Below, piece by piece: positions 32,286 through 41,152 of a stretch of DNA of 64,000 nt. This stretch comes from Phosphitispora fastidiosa. GTDB taxonomy: Bacteria > Bacillota > Thermincolia > Thermincolales > UBA2595. The position numbers and the translations under genes were made by a program. Position 1 is the first letter of the stretch; each line of letters starts with the position of its first letter. The DNA lies in contig NZ_JAHHUL010000004.1 of NCBI RefSeq assembly GCF_019008365.1, forward strand, positions 124,001 through 188,000, read 5' to 3'. The notes under the pieces were generated by a model that saw nothing but the letters and a program-made list of their open reading frames with translations, was not told the origin of the DNA and did not search any database.

Positions 32286-34073
32286 TTACACTCTGTTTCC
32301 AGCCACAGTTATGGTGCCAGTACCCGAATCTGAAAGGCTGCCAGTTACCCCGCTTGTTAAAAGGTCGTTATTTGTCACAACATTATCTTCGCAATCTATA
32401 TTGGCAATACTAATCCCGTATCGCGGTTGATTGGCAAGAGAGCCTTTTCTGCAGAGATTCAATTGCATGTTGTTTCTACTGGACCCTGAGTAAACGCAAA
32501 TATTATCATAGGTATTATTGGTCTTCTGGCTGTTTTCTGAGCATGTATTACTTGTTATACTGTTATCAGAAGAACCGTATGCTACATAAATACCTTGTTC
32601 TCTGTTTAACCTGCACGTATTACCGACAACATCATTGTTGGTGCCACCACTCAGGTAAATTCCTTTAGTACTCTCAAAACAGGTGTTGCCATTTATTGTA
32701 TTGTGATGAGAAAGAACATATATCCCAAAAATTGCTCCTCGGCACGAATTTCCCATGACTGTATTATTGTCTGCAGATATACTAATTGTTGCACTGTCAA
32801 TACCTCCGACAGATTCTAATACGTTCCCATTAATAATGTTCCCTTCAGAATTAACATATAAACGAATTCCATGTGCGGTTCCGGTCGTGATACCAATGTC
32901 TCTTATCGTGTTTTGAGAAACAATATTGTTAGTGGACTCGTTTAAATAAACACCGTAAGTCCGAAAGTTTTTCACCTGACAATCTGTTATGTTACAATTT
33001 ACCGCCTTTGCAAAATATATTCCAGTTGCCCCGCCTTTTAATTGGGCAATATTTTTGTTGCCATCAACTAAAATGTCCTTTACGCATATATTAATATTCC
33101 CATTTACCGTATCTGAGTTTGTAATTGCGATGGGCACACTTTGGGTATATATTGCCTTGATTACAGTTGAGTTGCCCTGCCCTTGTAATGTTACGTTTGA
33201 AGGCAAAACTATACTTCCGCTTACCATAAAAGTACCATCTAGCAATTCAATTTTCCCGCCAACAGCACCCAAAGCATTTATTGCTTGGTTTATCGTATCC
33301 TGGGCACTAGTAGACCCTGTAGGCACAACATAATCAGCGCGTTTTATATTTGTCGATGTATCCGTATCACCTACGATAAACGTTGCCCCAACCTTGGAAA
33401 TTTGATCCCCTGGAACACCGGCAACCGTTCCGGTAACATCACCTGCAAAGGCCACGCTGGCAGAAGGCAGGTAAGAGTTTTCTTCTGCGATAGATGGCTG
33501 TATAATAGCCGACTTCAATATCCCATCAGCATTTATATCCTGATCGACCATCCGGTAGGCCTGCACCCCAAAGGTATAATATTTGTTTGCGGGTTTCCCC
33601 TGGAAAATGATAGCCCTTTTTTCTGCACCTACATAGTGATCTGTTTCCTCTGCGGGATTAGTGCCAAAAGCATAAGCACCTGAGGTATCCCCGGACCGCA
33701 CCCACACAACAAACCCGTCAACATTGTAAGCGTCTCCCAAACCATCAAAGCTCCATTCAACACTTATATCTGCCGAACCATTAGTGTTAATGGTATGGTC
33801 AATTGCCGAGCCATCAGCAGCAATAACCGGGTCTGCCGGAACAGTGCTTATCCGGTCATTCCTGGTATCAAAATTCGTTGCTACCGCAGACCAGGAGTCC
33901 TTGTTTACCTCAACCAGTTCATTTGTCGGCACTCCGATACCGTTCTCATAAACCTGCAATTGGTTCACATAAAAGGTTAAACCTTCCATTATTGCATTAA
34001 TTTTGCGCGCCAGGGTAGATAAATCTTCGTCACCTGTTATTCTGTAAGGCATTTGAAAAGGTTGGTAAGCCAA
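32286..34073 (-). CDS. Beta-helix tail spike/fibre protein
   Basis: A 595-residue protein. Residues about 1-75 look like a virion-attachment helix region (TLARKINAIMEGLTFYVNQL), then a fibronectin/Ig-like part to about 210. From about 255 there is a right-handed parallel beta-helix of the NosD/pectate-lyase type, seen as repeated N-x-I-x-x-N-T turns (NNDVVGNTCRL, DNSITSNTCSE, NTINGNTCFE). Such spikes bind and often cleave surface polysaccharide. No catalytic residues can be assigned. Confidence 0.8.
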   Translation of the reverse strand: MAYQPFQMPYRITGDEDLSTLARKINAIMEGLTFYVNQLQVYENGIGVPTNELVEVNKDSWSAVATNFDTRNDRISTVPADPVIAADGSAIDHTINTNGSADISVEWSFDGLGDAYNVDGFVVWVRSGDTSGAYAFGTNPAEETDHYVGAEKRAIIFQGKPANKYYTFGVQAYRMVDQDINADGILKSAIIQPSIAEENSYLPSASVAFAGDVTGTVAGVPGDQISKVGATFIVGDTDTSTNIKRADYVVPTGSTSAQDTINQAINALGAVGGKIELLDGTFMVSGSIVLPSNVTLQGQGNSTVIKAIYTQSVPIAITNSDTVNGNINICVKDILVDGNKNIAQLKGGATGIYFAKAVNCNITDCQVKNFRTYGVYLNESTNNIVSQNTIRDIGITTGTAHGIRLYVNSEGNIINGNVLESVGGIDSATISISADNNTVMGNSCRGAIFGIYVLSHHNTINGNTCFESTKGIYLSGGTNNDVVGNTCRLNREQGIYVAYGSSDNSITSNTCSENSQKTNNTYDNICVYSGSSRNNMQLNLCRKGSLANQPRYGISIANIDCEDNVVTNNDLLTSGVTGSLSDSGTGTITVAGNRV

Positions 34074-34086
34074 AGATCATCACCCC

Positions 34087-35484
34087 TTACTTAACAAGTC
34101 CCTTGTCGTAGTATGATTTTAGCCCGGACAAACAAAAATCTTTGTCAATCGTGCCATGTTCGAACCTGGGCTGATACTGCCGGCCCTTGGCACCTATCAA
34201 CCGATACCGGCGAACAGCATCAATATCGGTCTTTACTGTGGGGGTTATCCATGAACCAAGGTTAAGCCGGTATTTGAACACGGCTGTATTTAGTCCGGAC
34301 ACATCTGTAGCAAACACATCCATGAAATTCTTAACCCGTACAGGGTCTTTATCGTCAAAATTGGGACCTACCCAGTATGCTTCAATGGCTGAACCGATAT
34401 CGTTATAACCGGTGTTCTGCTTAACAATAAATCCTGAAGCATTGTGCCCGGTATAAAGCTCTTCTCCGGTCCCACTGTCAAATTCGATCGCGCAGCTAGG
34501 AGTAATTCCCCGGAATATCCACCAGCCTTGAAGTTTTACGTCATAAGCCAAAACCAGGTTTGGTACAGTACTAGCCCCTTCCGGCACTGCGAAACAAAGA
34601 ATGTTGTAGTAAGGATTATAATAAGCAACTGATTTTTCAAGATATTGCTGATTCACGTTGGCCCACGTGCGGGGAAGCTTGGTTTCTATGATATTTCTTG
34701 ACTGTAATGTATCGAAAAACATCGGGCCCTGATAAGAGATATAATAAAAATAGGGCTCCATTACGAACCCTGCCCTTGGTCCCACCACTCCGTAATTCTG
34801 TTCAGGGCAACTGCTCCTGAAATCATCAAGGCTGGTGCCCATGAGGTTGAATATGCGCCGTTTTTTACAACATAAAACCTGCTGCCCATACCTGGCCAAC
34901 ATTGTCAGGCTATCACCGTCACCCTGGTCAAATTTTTTCTCATTTACACCGGGCCAAGTCTCCGGAGCAAATGAATCAGACCACCGGATTGTGTCCGGGT
35001 CAGTAATCACGAACAATTTTTCATGCTGCAGGACCGGGCATTGACCCACCGGCGCATTTGCAAGCGCTGAAACCGGATTTGTCCCATCATACTTAAACGG
35101 GGCATTTGCACCGTCAAAACCGACCATGTAATTTACGCATGTTTCAAACATGATCGGATTGGTTGTAGATAATCCGGTTTTTATCTGCACAAAAGCACTG
35201 GTACCGGAATCCCAGTAATAAACCTTGCCGTTTGCTGCGGCAATCAGTTTCCGGTTAATCGGACCGCCATAATAAAAAGCATGAAGGCCTTGTATGGCGG
35301 CAGCCAGTGCAGAAGAATTAAGTTTGGTTTGTCCTTTGCGTTTCTGAAGCCGCCCAGGGGTGATACAAATGCAGTTCTGCACATCAGTACATTCGTTGGC
35401 GGCCACAAGCCCATCTTCCACAAAGTCATTCATGCCACCGGAAAAATCTATGACCGGCCATGCCGGAGTATTGGAAGTAATCAT
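34087..35484 (-). CDS. Tail nozzle/stabilisation protein-like
   Basis: A 465-residue beta-rich protein with repeated blade-like segments (GKVYYWDSGTSAFVQIKTGL, ERKLIAAANGKVYYW-type strands, NILCFAVPEGA), resembling P22 gp10/T7 gp12-type proteins that form the distal short-tail tube. The start is ATG at 35484, overlapping the upstream stop as TAATG with AGGGAG before it. With the adaptor-like gene upstream it points to a podovirus-type tail. Family assignment is by pattern and context. Confidence 0.65.
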   Translation of the reverse strand: MITSNTPAWPVIDFSGGMNDFVEDGLVAANECTDVQNCICITPGRLQKRKGQTKLNSSALAAAIQGLHAFYYGGPINRKLIAAANGKVYYWDSGTSAFVQIKTGLSTTNPIMFETCVNYMVGFDGANAPFKYDGTNPVSALANAPVGQCPVLQHEKLFVITDPDTIRWSDSFAPETWPGVNEKKFDQGDGDSLTMLARYGQQVLCCKKRRIFNLMGTSLDDFRSSCPEQNYGVVGPRAGFVMEPYFYYISYQGPMFFDTLQSRNIIETKLPRTWANVNQQYLEKSVAYYNPYYNILCFAVPEGASTVPNLVLAYDVKLQGWWIFRGITPSCAIEFDSGTGEELYTGHNASGFIVKQNTGYNDIGSAIEAYWVGPNFDDKDPVRVKNFMDVFATDVSGLNTAVFKYRLNLGSWITPTVKTDIDAVRRYRLIGAKGRQYQPRFEHGTIDKDFCLSGLKSYYDKGLVK

Positions 35485-36053
35485 TATGACCAACTCCCTG
35501 CTTTAACCCGGTGTGACTGCCGGTTTTGCTTCTTATCTAGGTCTAACCAGTCTTCAGCTTCGCTGAGCCATTCATCTGACCAATACTTAGCCTGGGCAAT
35601 ATCCTCATTGTCTTTGTATCGTTTGTGAATAGCAAAAGCGATAAGAGCCTCTTCACAACCGGAAAACTCAGGCGTGTCAGTATCTAAGGACATTGTTGCA
35701 GGTTTCGGTACATAAATAATAGTCCCTGAACCGGTATACTTGGTTTCAAGGACTATCGTGCCGTTACTGATCTGATATTCTTCCGGGGTGGTATTAGATT
35801 CATACTTGGGAAAAACAAATTCACTTTCCGGCGCCAGATTACAGGGATACCCGCTAAAAGCCAGCTTCTTTAATATCAAACATGTTGCCGGAATGGTTGC
35901 TTCCCCGGAAACAAAGGCCAAGGTTGCCCTGGCCCTCCGTTTTGACATTTGAGCCAGCTTTTCCTGTCCTTTGTTTAGCAGGACATCGTTATCGTCACTG
36001 GTTCCAACTCTGTTTGCTACTCTGGTTCGCATCTGCAAAAGTGTTAGTGCCAA
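35484..36053 (-). CDS. Head-tail adaptor-like protein
   Basis: A protein of about 189 residues with a helical N-terminal half (QMRTRVANRVGTSDDNDVLL) and helical C-terminus (KRYKDNEDIAQAKYWSDEWL) around a central beta-insert (residues about 60-120). This is the arrangement of T7 gp11/P22 gp4-type adaptors that sit under the portal. A TTG start near 36053 follows GGGGGTG. It is translationally coupled to the nozzle-like gene. Confidence 0.65.
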   Translation of the reverse strand: MALTLLQMRTRVANRVGTSDDNDVLLNKGQEKLAQMSKRRARATLAFVSGEATIPATCLILKKLAFSGYPCNLAPESEFVFPKYESNTTPEEYQISNGTIVLETKYTGSGTIIYVPKPATMSLDTDTPEFSGCEEALIAFAIHKRYKDNEDIAQAKYWSDEWLSEAEDWLDLDKKQNRQSHRVKAGSWS

Positions 36054-36071
36054 TAAGTCCACCCCCTTGGA

Positions 36072-36476
36072 TTAGATTCCTTCCCATGCAAGCCTGGAAA
36101 AATAGGGCTTCATTTCTTCTCCTACGCCTCGCAGTTCATTTCTCCTATCCTTTTCGGCAATCCGTTCAATCTTTTCGTTATGTTCATCTATTTCCCGAAG
36201 CAGGTTTTTACGATATCGGAGATCACTTGCCCTGGTGATATACAGTGTCCGGTAATCAAGCTCATCATAATAAATGGTAATCCCATAGGTGTTTCCTTTG
36301 TGGGCTAGGTTATGGACCTCATATTTCTGTGTTTTGGTGTTTAGCACCAGGAAGTAATTTGGGTCCATTTCCCGGAGCCGTTCCGGGATGCCTAAAGCTG
36401 ACGTAAAGATAGGCTGCAGGTGTTGTTTGCCCTGCAGCCTATCATGGATCTGAGTTTCATATGAAGCTTTGCTCAT
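36072..36476 (-). CDS. Phage structural-region protein, unknown
   Basis: A 134-residue protein. The ATG at 36476 (MSKASYETQIHDRL) follows GAGGTGA and is preferred over an open frame reaching 36587. The N-terminal half has several aromatic strands (NTYGITIYYDELDYRTLYIT); the C-terminal half is a charged helix (RKNLLREIDEHNEKIERIAE). Small proteins with such helical tails in this position include adaptors, but no family is assigned. Confidence 0.6.
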   Translation of the reverse strand: MSKASYETQIHDRLQGKQHLQPIFTSALGIPERLREMDPNYFLVLNTKTQKYEVHNLAHKGNTYGITIYYDELDYRTLYITRASDLRYRKNLLREIDEHNEKIERIAEKDRRNELRGVGEEMKPYFSRLAWEGI

Positions 36477-36541
36477 TCGTGTTTTCACCTCTATTAGAAA
36501 TATGGTTATCGTGCTAACGCTCTTCGTTAGTTGAATAGATA

Positions 36542-36573
36542 TTTTCACCCAAACTGTGAAAAAATGGTATAAT
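36542..36573 (+). promoter_or_regulatory. Extended -10 promoter of the acyltransferase gene with inverted repeat
   Basis: TGGTATAAT (TATAAT at 36568-36573) is a consensus extended -10 element reading into the gene at 36608. Just upstream TTTTCAC (36542-36548) and GTGAAAA (36556-36562) form an inverted repeat overlapping the -35 region, a candidate operator. Confidence 0.65.
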
Positions 36574-36607
36574 GTTCTCACAAACAATTTAAAAGGTAGG
36601 CGAAAAT

Positions 36608-37186
36608 ATGAAACGCATATTAAGTTTTCTGTATAAAAAAATCGTCTTGTTTTGGTTAAAATTCAGAAACCGTAATTTGAAAATACTAGGTTCTGTTCAT
36701 ATCAGTGGATATCCTGAAATATCGATTGGCAAAGACTCTAAATTAATCATTGGCGATAATGTTACATTAAATTCTAGCAACCATGATTATCACGTCAACA
36801 TGTTTGCCCCCGTTAAATTACTCGCAAAGCGTAAAGGTGCTACAATAATTGTCGGGGCAAACACAAGGATTCACGGCAGTTGCATCCACGCCTTTGAAAA
36901 AATCTCAATCGGTAAAAATTGCTTGATAGCCGCGAACTGCCAGATATTTGATGAAAGCGGACACAGTATTTCATTTGATGATACCACCAACAGACTTAAA
37001 ACCAGAGGAAAAACCAAACCAATAGTGATAAGGGATAATGTTTGGATTGGAACCGGATGTATAATCCTTCCCGGAGTAACCATTAAAGAAGGTAGCGTAA
37101 TAGCCGCTGGAAGTGTGGTTACAAAAGATGTGCCAGCCTACTGTTTAGCCGGGGGAAATCCCGCCAAGATTATACGGCAACAATAA
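36608..37186 (+). CDS. Hexapeptide-repeat O-acyltransferase, lysogenic-conversion candidate
   Basis: A 192-residue left-handed beta-helix acyltransferase. Imperfect hexapeptides run through residues 45-180 ([49 protein letters not shown]), and the end carries [16 protein letters not shown], as in CoA-dependent sugar acetyltransferases. It is plus-strand inside a minus-strand virion operon, with its own extended -10 promoter and ribosome site AAAGGTAGG. It abuts the convergent spike gene with no gap. It probably modifies the host's surface polysaccharide in the lysogen, blocking adsorption by related phages (inference). Confidence 0.85.
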   Translation: MKRILSFLYKKIVLFWLKFRNRNLKILGSVHISGYPEISIGKDSKLIIGDNVTLNSSNHDYHVNMFAPVKLLAKRKGATIIVGANTRIHGSCIHAFEKISIGKNCLIAANCQIFDESGHSISFDDTTNRLKTRGKTKPIVIRDNVWIGTGCIILPGVTIKEGSVIAAGSVVTKDVPAYCLAGGNPAKIIRQQ

Positions 37187-38562
37187 CTATAAACTTAGTG
37201 TGGTTATCTCGTTATCTGTTTCAATAAGTCCTTCACAAGCTATTGAGTAATCAGGATTAACTCCAGCTATCTTGTTGTATCCGCAAAAAGCATTATCCGC
37301 ACTAATAGATACTCTAAAACTAAGCTGGTGTTCAACGTAAATGTCATTGCCTTCAAAAATCATTTCAGGCATAAGCACGTATGGAAATTCTATCACCCTG
37401 TAAATCGTATTTATTTCTGCTCCCATCATAATCACGGCTTTATTTATATACTCTTTACTGACATACGCCTTGTTGTTTTTTATCACCCTAACACTGTCTG
37501 GAACAATGCCTTTTACCTTGAATATAATATTATCGCAGGACAATGGGTCAGTTGAGTCAATTGCCAGTTTTACATTGTTACGGTAGACATTATTTTCGCA
37601 ATATACCTTCTGTCCTGTCAAATACGCAGAATAAACCATTGCATGCTCATGGTTAGTTTTAATTCCTTCCACCCAATTATAGGTGTAATGGATTTCTTTT
37701 GCTTCGGACAACACCATGCAATTGTAAACGGCTCCATCTCCATCAAGATACCAGTCATCATCATTAACCATTATATTGCCCGAAACCATAAGCATTTCTT
37801 TGTTATTTGTTCTCTCGCTTGTTAAGCCATCATACAAAAAACAACTTGAATTTTTAATTATGTTGTCTTGAATCGTGCATAAACCATAACTGTAATTCTC
37901 TATATTGATAAACTGAGCGGCATATATGACGGCATAGTCAAGGGCAGTCGGATTAATTATTTTGTTATCTGTGATGTTGATACTTCTGAAAACTGAATCA
38001 GATTCTACGGGGCAGGTGGCTCTAAATCCAACCATGTAGCCACTTGTTTTGTTGTTTTTAAATGTAAATTCTTCGATATCAAAAACATTTTGTTCGGTAT
38101 CTGTGTACCCGGCCATAATTCTTGGCTGAAACAATGTACTTTCATTTATGAATTGAATATTTTTAATTAAAACTGTTTTCGTGTCCTGTGTCAGTCTGAA
38201 CAAAACAGGGCGAACATCAGTAATAACAGTATTACAGTAAAATATCAAGGAACCATTATCGCCACAAAGCAATAAATCACCGACTGCATTGTCTTCCGTC
38301 ATATTAATAGGGTCAATATAATAAGTATCATCAATATACACTTCTTGTCCCGTCTTTGTTGCTAAAATCAATGCGTCACAATTTACTGCGGCTTTAGTGC
38401 TATCATTGGGAACAGCGCCAAATTCCTTGATATCTATAACTACTTTTTTTTGGAAATGGTAATTACTGCTCCATTCGTCAGCGTTTTTTGCTCGACCACT
38501 TCCATATCGACATTACCTTCTTCATATGTATCACCAACATTTAAAACAGAAACATCAGTCAT
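37187..38562 (-). CDS. Beta-helix tail spike made by predicted -1 frameshift
   Basis: A 40-codon frame opens at the ATG 38562 (after GAGGAAGGTG, overlapping the upstream stop) and stops at 38440-38442 after TCC AAA AAA AAG TAG. The A-AAA-AAG heptamer there is the classic bacterial -1 slippery sequence. Moving back one base gives AAA AAA GTA and continues without a stop to 37187, a 458-residue product. The -1 part begins VVIDIKEFGAVPNDSTKAA, the usual entry strand of pectate-lyase/spike beta-helices, which would be lost if translation began at the internal TTG at 38371. The rest is an Asn-rich beta-helix. Alternatives are a phase-variable A8 tract or a sequencing error. Confidence 0.7.
38440..38562 (-). 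CDS. Short zero-frame product of the spike gene
   Basis: The unshifted product is 40 residues (MTDVSVLNVGDTYEEGN start, TISKKK end). Its sequence looks like the short N-terminal virion-binding or linker peptide of a spike rather than a free protein. It would be produced by ribosomes that do not shift at the A8 tract. Confidence 0.5.
   Translation of the reverse strand: MTDVSVLNVGDTYEEGNVDMEVVEQKTLTNGAVITISKKK
38443..38451 (-). promoter_or_regulatory. A-AAA-AAG slippery frameshift site (A8 tract)
   Basis: Eight A residues followed by G on the minus strand, read AAA AAA AAG in the zero frame and directly followed by TAG. This is the same heptamer used in E. coli dnaX. A TGGAG element lies about 19 bases upstream, further than a typical stimulator. 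Confidence 0.65.
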
Positions 38563-39845
38563 TATACCACACCTTCTTCCTCAACAAGTAGCACTATTTT
38601 ACGCTTATTGGTTTGGGTAACATCTGAGGAGTTTTTGTAATAAATTTTTAGCGGAGTGTCATTGTCGAACGAGACTGCAAATAATTTTGTTAAAAAGTCG
38701 GCTAAATCAGACGGACTTGAAGTTACTCCGGTCCCTGCCTGATTAGAAAATATCAAATTACTGCTGTATGTAGTTGTAATTATTCCGATGCTAACATCTA
38801 GTGTAGTATGTGGTATAAACATAGCAATATAATGTGTGCCGGTAGTGCCGCCAGGAGCAGTGACGCTTGCAGAAAAACCTATTATTTTATATTTTTTCCC
38901 CGTTGGTGGAGTGACAGTTATTGTTTCACTCGAACCTGCTGCTATCGCAGCATCTGACGAAGCGTCGATAACTGATACTGCAATATTTCTTCCCGTTACT
39001 TCGACAGGCTGGGAGCCGGTCACCGTTGTCGTCACGTTCTTTTCCGCCACCGCTATTTCATACTGAGTCCCGGCTACAACAGATATTCCATCTGCTCCAA
39101 GCGTAAACGGTATGGCGGCCCCACCTATGGGTATGTTTCCTGCAACAAAAACAGCATCGACAATAAACTTATCTGACACACCAACAGTATTAGCAATTAA
39201 ATTTTGCATATCACCTGCTGCCAAGAGCCGCGGGTCACCCAAGCCGTCCAAGTTGACAGTGATGGTCAGCACTGTACCTTCCAGAGAGGCAATTGTATCC
39301 CCAGTTGTATCTACACCCTGCACAATCTCAACCGAGTAGGCATTACCTGCTTCACCATCAAGGTCTCCCTGGCAGCGGATGGTAACCTGGCCTTCCGCGT
39401 CCTGGCCGGAACCAATCACAGCCGATGCCGCTACCGGGTCAAGAATAGCTGGGAAGATAAAGGAATTTGCCACGCTTCCAGTAATTCTTCGGAAATAGTC
39501 TACCCCATCGATGGTGATTTTGACTACCTTGCCGATAAGTACATCAGCTTCGAAGTCTTTTGTAGAGTCGATTACCATTGTTTCTGTTCCGTCCGTAGCG
39601 GTTCCCCGAATAGTACTTACTTCCGCCGGAAGCGAACCTGCGCCGCCACCCTGAAGCTGTTTAATAATACCTTTAAGCAATGCTGTAACGCTTGCACTTG
39701 CTGTCGGATCAGTTACAGCTGCAGCATTTAATGCTCCTGTTAAGGTTTCCAGATCAGGGCAATCTGCCGCAAATCCATAACTGCCATCACCCAAGTCAAC
39801 CAGCTTGATTTTGTTTCCACCTATATTGAGATAATCATCAGCCAA
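38562..39845 (-). CDS. Phage structural protein with beta-rich C-terminus, unknown
   Basis: A 427-residue protein rich in Thr, Val, Ala and Gly. It starts at TTG after GGGAGG. Residues 1-70 are mixed helical; the rest alternates short strands (TIRGTATDGTETMVIDSTKD, GQVTIRCQGDLDGEAGN, KKYKIIGFSASVTAPGGTTG). It lies between the capsid-region genes and the spike, so a decoration, head or base-of-spike protein is likely. No specific family was recognised. Confidence 0.65.
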   Translation of the reverse strand: MADDYLNIGGNKIKLVDLGDGSYGFAADCPDLETLTGALNAAAVTDPTASASVTALLKGIIKQLQGGGAGSLPAEVSTIRGTATDGTETMVIDSTKDFEADVLIGKVVKITIDGVDYFRRITGSVANSFIFPAILDPVAASAVIGSGQDAEGQVTIRCQGDLDGEAGNAYSVEIVQGVDTTGDTIASLEGTVLTITVNLDGLGDPRLLAAGDMQNLIANTVGVSDKFIVDAVFVAGNIPIGGAAIPFTLGADGISVVAGTQYEIAVAEKNVTTTVTGSQPVEVTGRNIAVSVIDASSDAAIAAGSSETITVTPPTGKKYKIIGFSASVTAPGGTTGTHYIAMFIPHTTLDVSIGIITTTYSSNLIFSNQAGTGVTSSPSDLADFLTKLFAVSFDNDTPLKIYYKNSSDVTQTNKRKIVLLVEEEGVV

Positions 39846-39971
39846 TTCATTTTCCTCCCTTCATCGAAAATCCGGTACTTGCGCATTGCACCGGATTTCA
39901 CAGAGAAAATTTCAAATCAAAAACAGAACAGGGAGGGGAGAACCCCTCTCCCGTCTGCTCTTAATGGTTTA

Positions 39972-40024
39972 TACACTAATTATCCCGTTTCGTATACTAG
40001 TTATCCTGTTTCGTATACCAGTTC
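39972..40024. repeat. Two and a half copies of a 21-bp direct repeat
   Basis: Units at 39972-39992 and 39993-40013 differ by four bases (shared core TATCCYGTTTCG), and a partial third copy ends at 40024. They lie in the non-coding gap between two virion genes. Confidence 0.75.
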
Positions 40025-40025
40025 C

Positions 40026-40054
40026 AATATATTAATCAACCCGATTAATATATT
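40026..40054. repeat. Perfect 12-bp inverted repeat
   Basis: AATATATTAATC and its exact complement surround a 5-base loop, six bases downstream of the stop of the gene at 40061-41065. It is AT-only in most pairs and has no T tract; with the GC-rich hairpin near 39931-39956 it may form a two-step terminator or RNA stabiliser. Confidence 0.6.
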
Positions 40055-40060
40055 AGAACA

Positions 40061-41065
40061 CTAATAACCGATTGCCAAAACCCTGGCAGTTACGGCAGAA
40101 AGGTTAGATTCATTTACAACCTCTGCGGCAGCATCAGCTGATATAGCCCCACCCGTTACATTGCTGATTGCAACCCCGGTCAACGCGGCTACACCTTCAT
40201 AAACAATCTCAAAATCATCGTTATCGGCCAAAGCCCCAAGATTAACCGTCATATTAGTGACATCAACGGTCCCGGCGACAGCCAAGTCAGCAGCATTTTT
40301 GGTTATCTTAACCACATCTGCTTCAGACGGAGTCTTTAAGTCAGTCGGTAAACCAATCTTAGAGCCGATACCAACAGCAATTTTAATGGCGTTATCACAA
40401 ATATTGTCTACGGTTACATCGGTCACGGTGTCAAACTGCTTAACACCGTACTTATACCGGTATTTAGCAGTTGCCATGGCTTTGTTCCCAGCATCCGATG
40501 TAAAAGTAATATCCTCAGTTTGTGCAGCTCCCCTATAAGTACCGGTCACGGTAAAGGTCATAACTCCTTCAAACAGGTTTAAGGGACCGCCTGAATCGTT
40601 GTGGAATACGATACATACGTTTCTGCCCATATCGGGATTAGCCGTAGCAGGAAATGCATAAGCAGCATCAGCAACGGCAGTTTCAGCACCAACGAGAGCC
40701 CCATTTGTGGGCAATGCATCGGCGTCAGCGTTTTCAGAATCGGTATTAGCCGAACCCTTAATATCCGCTCCGGCATGTACCAATCGCAGTGTCTTGGCAG
40801 TGGGGGTAAGAGTATTTACATGACTATGCGCGGCCTGAGCTTTTACGGGTGTAAAAGCCTTTAATTTGCTGTTGTCATGGTCAAATTCAAAAATATATCC
40901 GGCAGCGGGTGAAGGAAGAATAAAATTGAGCACCGCCAATCCAAACTGTTTTGCTGTCAAAGCTTCTCCACCGGTCGGGTAACTGTCATCCAGAGTAACA
41001 TCAGCGGTAACAGCATAACCGTTACCAAACTTATTCCTCTTTTTTACAACTACACTTGCAGCCAT
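40061..41065 (-). CDS. Phage virion protein, head-associated, unknown
   Basis: A 334-residue Ala/Val/Thr-rich protein. The ATG at 41065 (MAASVVVKKRNKFGNGYAVT) follows AAAGGAG. Strand-rich segments recur through the protein (GVMTFTVTGTYRGAAQTEDI, GTVDVTNMTVNLGALADNDD). It directly follows the capsid gene with its terminator, which suits an abundant decoration or head protein. No family is assigned. Confidence 0.65.
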   Translation of the reverse strand: MAASVVVKKRNKFGNGYAVTADVTLDDSYPTGGEALTAKQFGLAVLNFILPSPAAGYIFEFDHDNSKLKAFTPVKAQAAHSHVNTLTPTAKTLRLVHAGADIKGSANTDSENADADALPTNGALVGAETAVADAAYAFPATANPDMGRNVCIVFHNDSGGPLNLFEGVMTFTVTGTYRGAAQTEDITFTSDAGNKAMATAKYRYKYGVKQFDTVTDVTVDNICDNAIKIAVGIGSKIGLPTDLKTPSEADVVKITKNAADLAVAGTVDVTNMTVNLGALADNDDFEIVYEGVAALTGVAISNVTGGAISADAAAEVVNESNLSAVTARVLAIGY

Positions 41066-41102
41066 AACAATCAAACTCCTTTCTGACTAAGGTTAGATTA
41101 AT

Positions 41103-41132
41103 AAAAAGAGAGGGAGAACCCTCCCTCTCTTT
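41103..41132 (-). terminator. Terminator after the capsid gene
   Basis: A 12-bp perfect stem (AAAGAGAGGGAG with its complement) and a 4-base loop, followed on the minus strand by TTTTTATT. It starts 20 bases after the capsid stop and may limit read-through into later genes. Confidence 0.85.
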
Positions 41133-41152
41133 CCTGCGAATATTGCTTCAAA

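Noticed and set aside
38371-38371. TTG at 38371 as the start of the spike gene
   Set aside because: It has no ribosome site and would delete the conserved entry strand of the beta-helix, while a better reading uses the upstream ATG with a slippery site.
39879-40064. 61-codon plus-strand frame with YPVSYTS repeats
   Set aside because: The peptide repeat is just the 21-bp DNA repeat read through; no ribosome site and it runs against the operon.
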